Positions 62,405-64,000 of a stretch of DNA of 64,000 bases are shown piece by piece (position 1 is the first letter of the stretch; the number at the start of each line of letters is the position of its first letter). The DNA is taken from NCBI RefSeq assembly GCF_014699035.1, contig NZ_JACXAA010000009.1:124001-188000 (forward strand). Direction: 5' to 3'. Position numbers and translations under genes: made by a program. This stretch comes from Spirosoma validum. GTDB lineage: Bacteria; Bacteroidota; Bacteroidia; Cytophagales; Spirosomataceae. The notes under the pieces were generated by a model. It made no database searches, was not told the origin of the DNA, and saw nothing but the letters and a program-made list of their open reading frames with translations.

Positions 62405-63605
62405 GTGACTCTTTTTTGATAATAATCAATTTAACGAACTAGCCCAAAAGCGGGCCAACCTGTGTGTATCAATCTATACGCCTACCGACCGTCAGTCTAC
62501 GGATGGGTACAAGGCCAATAAAATCAATTTCAGAAATGCCCTAACCGAAGCCCGTACACAGCTCACCGATCAGTATGGCCTGTCGGCCGATGCAGCTGAG
62601 GCATTTCTGGCGGAAGGCTTTCGATTGCTTGACGACCAGAATTTCTGGAAGAATTCATCCGATATGCTGGCTTACTTCATCTTCGATGGCGAAGGAGAAG
62701 CCACTAAATTGCCGCTCCCGGTCGAATCACCTGTTTGTTGGGTAGGTACGCAACCTTACCTGTTGCCGCTCATTCCGGAGCTGAACGACGATGGTCATTT
62801 TTACCTGCTGGCCCTGAACCTGAAAGAGGTCGCCCTGTTTGAGGTTACGCGCTCAACGATTCAGGTAATTGAATTGCCGGACGATGCCGCTATATCCTAC
62901 ACCGAGGAGATTGAAGACGCCGACAATCAGAAAGCCTTACAGCACCGAAGCGGTGTAGGCGAAGCCGGGGCAATGTTCCATGGGCAGGGAAGTGGTTCGG
63001 ATGAACAGCGTAAAGTAGCGATTCTACACTACTTCCACCGCCTGAGCGCGGATGTTGAGGCCTTACTGAATCGAAATCCTTTACCGCTGTTGCTGGCGGG
63101 AGTCGAGTACGTCATTCCGATTTACAAAGAAGCCAGTACGTATGCCTATATCGCAGAGCCCTATCTGACGGGCAGCTATTCGTCTGGCGACATGCTTACA
63201 CTTTCGGCAGAAGCCTGGGAGGTCATGGAACCTTATTTTATGCAGAAGCGGCTGGAACGTAAAGAAGAATATGGTCTTTTTTCGGCCAGAGGGCAGGGAA
63301 GCAGCGATACCGAAACCGTTATCCTGACGGCGTTAAGTGGCGGAGTCGATACGTTGTTCGTGCAGCCGGGCGAGGACCTATGGGGTACGTATGACGCTGA
63401 TGCCTTTGCCCTGAACATGGACGAGTCACCGACTCCCGACAATTACTCGCTTATCAACGAGGCCGCCAGAAAGACCATCGAGTATGGTGGTAAAGTATAT
63501 CTGGTGGACGATGAAACGATGCCAGCCACTCAAGCTACCGTTGCCGCTATTTTCCGGTATCCGCTCACTGAAGTGGCCGAAGCGGATATATCGGCTACGA
63601 ACTAA
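62405..63605 (+). CDS. baeRF-type (bacterial archaeo-eukaryotic release-factor-like) protein; 5' end needs one frameshift
   Basis: The open frame reads FNELAQKRANLCVSIYTPTD and continues to the stop at 63605 as a baeRF-like protein of about 396 residues with Rho-N-like and release-factor-like core features (GGVDTLFVQPGE, KVYLVDDETMP near the end). No start codon exists in this frame after the TGA at 62406. A GTG at 62405 would give MTLFDNNQFNELAQKR if the T6 run at 62412-62417 had five Ts. The frameshift is therefore a sequencing error, a mutation or slippage. Start coordinates are my reconstruction. Confidence 0.75.
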
Positions 63606-63617
63606 GCGTCTTTTTGT

Positions 63618-63660
63618 CGTACCCGCAATCCAGTCAGGGAGTTACTGGATTGCGGGTACG
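63618..63660. terminator. 17-bp perfect hairpin terminator
   Basis: CGTACCCGCAATCCAGT (63618-63634) pairs perfectly with ACTGGATTGCGGGTACG (63644-63660); loop 9 bases. It lies between convergent genes. Confidence 0.75.
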
Positions 63661-63743
63661 GTTAATTAAGTTTATCCGGACAGTTTTTTTAGCTTAACGA
63701 CGGTATCGTGGCCGTAGAATTGGAAAACAGTCTCCGTTTACGA

Positions 63744-64000
63744 TCAACCGAACACACTCAGGTGCTTCTGAAAAATGGCGTCGTACTTGGCTGCGACCGG
63801 TTGATTGGCCCGTTTGCAGGCCTCGACAATCGTTTGTAATATGTACAAATCCGTGTTGGGATTGCTAAACTGCCCCTGTTGGCTTTTCGCATAAGTCAGG
63901 TTTTGGTCGGCGCGGGTCGCCATTGTGTCGGCTATGGTAAGCGCTTTCTTTGTATCGTTCAGCGCGAACAGCAGTGATACGTAGTTGGATGAGATCTGGT
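63744..64000 (-). CDS. C-terminal fragment of a larger protein cut by the window edge
   Basis: On the minus strand an open frame runs from the right border to a TGA at 63746-63744. Its reading starts QISSNYVSLLFALNDTKKAL and ends YDAIFQKHLSVFG, mostly helical. The tail resembles the C-termini of tetratricopeptide-like or DUF2723 membrane proteins; this is a guess from general pattern only. The N-terminus lies outside the window. Confidence 0.65.
   Translation of the reverse strand, partial: QISSNYVSLLFALNDTKKALTIADTMATRADQNLTYAKSQQGQFSNPNTDLYILQTIVEACKRANQPVAAKYDAIFQKHLSVFG

Overview
The window comes from a member of the Bacteroidota, most likely a Cytophagales bacterium close to Spirosoma. 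This is inferred from the gene types, not from a database search. The signs are a SusC/SusD pair, a hybrid two-component regulator with AraC output, DUF4494, DUF3826 and HYC_CC_PP proteins, promoters of the TAnnTTTG type, and roughly balanced base composition with AT-rich intergenic DNA. No rRNA, tRNA, CRISPR array, prophage or intact insertion sequence was found. One gene (right edge, minus strand) is cut by the window border.

Layout. 1-7640: housekeeping and metabolic genes: cysteine desulfurase, a PhnB-like protein, a RibD_C-type reductase broken by an in-frame stop, an NADPH-FMN reductase, a trans-sulfuration PLP enzyme, a dienoyl-CoA isomerase plus 2,4-dienoyl-CoA reductase pair, and a DUF4494 protein. 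7819-13707: a copper/heavy-metal locus with an HYC_CC_PP protein, a TonB-dependent receptor, an HMA domain fused to an AraC DNA-binding domain, a cysteine-rich Csp-type protein, a Met/His-rich outer-membrane protein and an exported HMA protein. 14353-21917: an intact hybrid two-component regulator, cupin and SnoaL-like genes, a decayed second copy of the regulator's 3' end with the same downstream operator and promoter block, and a divergent TetR/cupin pair. 22056-30139: two serine hydrolases, a Tat-type lipoprotein, an NHL-repeat protein with near-identical DNA repeats, and two membrane proteins (HXXEE and HExxH types).

30236-37160: an esterase lipoprotein, kynureninase, QueG, GrpE-DnaJ and small proteins. 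37278-52055: a polysaccharide or oligosaccharide utilisation region with a DUF3826-SusC-SusD-dehydrogenase unit, an AraC regulator, a PQQ dehydrogenase carrying haem c, an MGH1-like glycosidase and a divergent DUF5703 protein. 52634-55495: a small basic protein in AT-rich surroundings, an AlbA_2 protein, HemF and a YodC-like protein. 55665-58492: a compact divergent cassette of HExxH protein, sulfotransferase, Asp/Asn beta-hydroxylase-type oxygenase and APS kinase. It looks like a self-contained hydroxylation and sulfation system and is the best candidate for something undescribed. 58735-61730: a glycosidase and a deacetylase. 61994-63605: an HPF-like protein next to a bacterial release-factor-like (baeRF) protein, a possible ribosome hibernation or rescue unit.

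The intergenic spaces are rich in long inverted repeats (arms of 16-36 bp). Several overlap stop codons and at least one sits in a divergent promoter region, so simple termination does not explain all of them.
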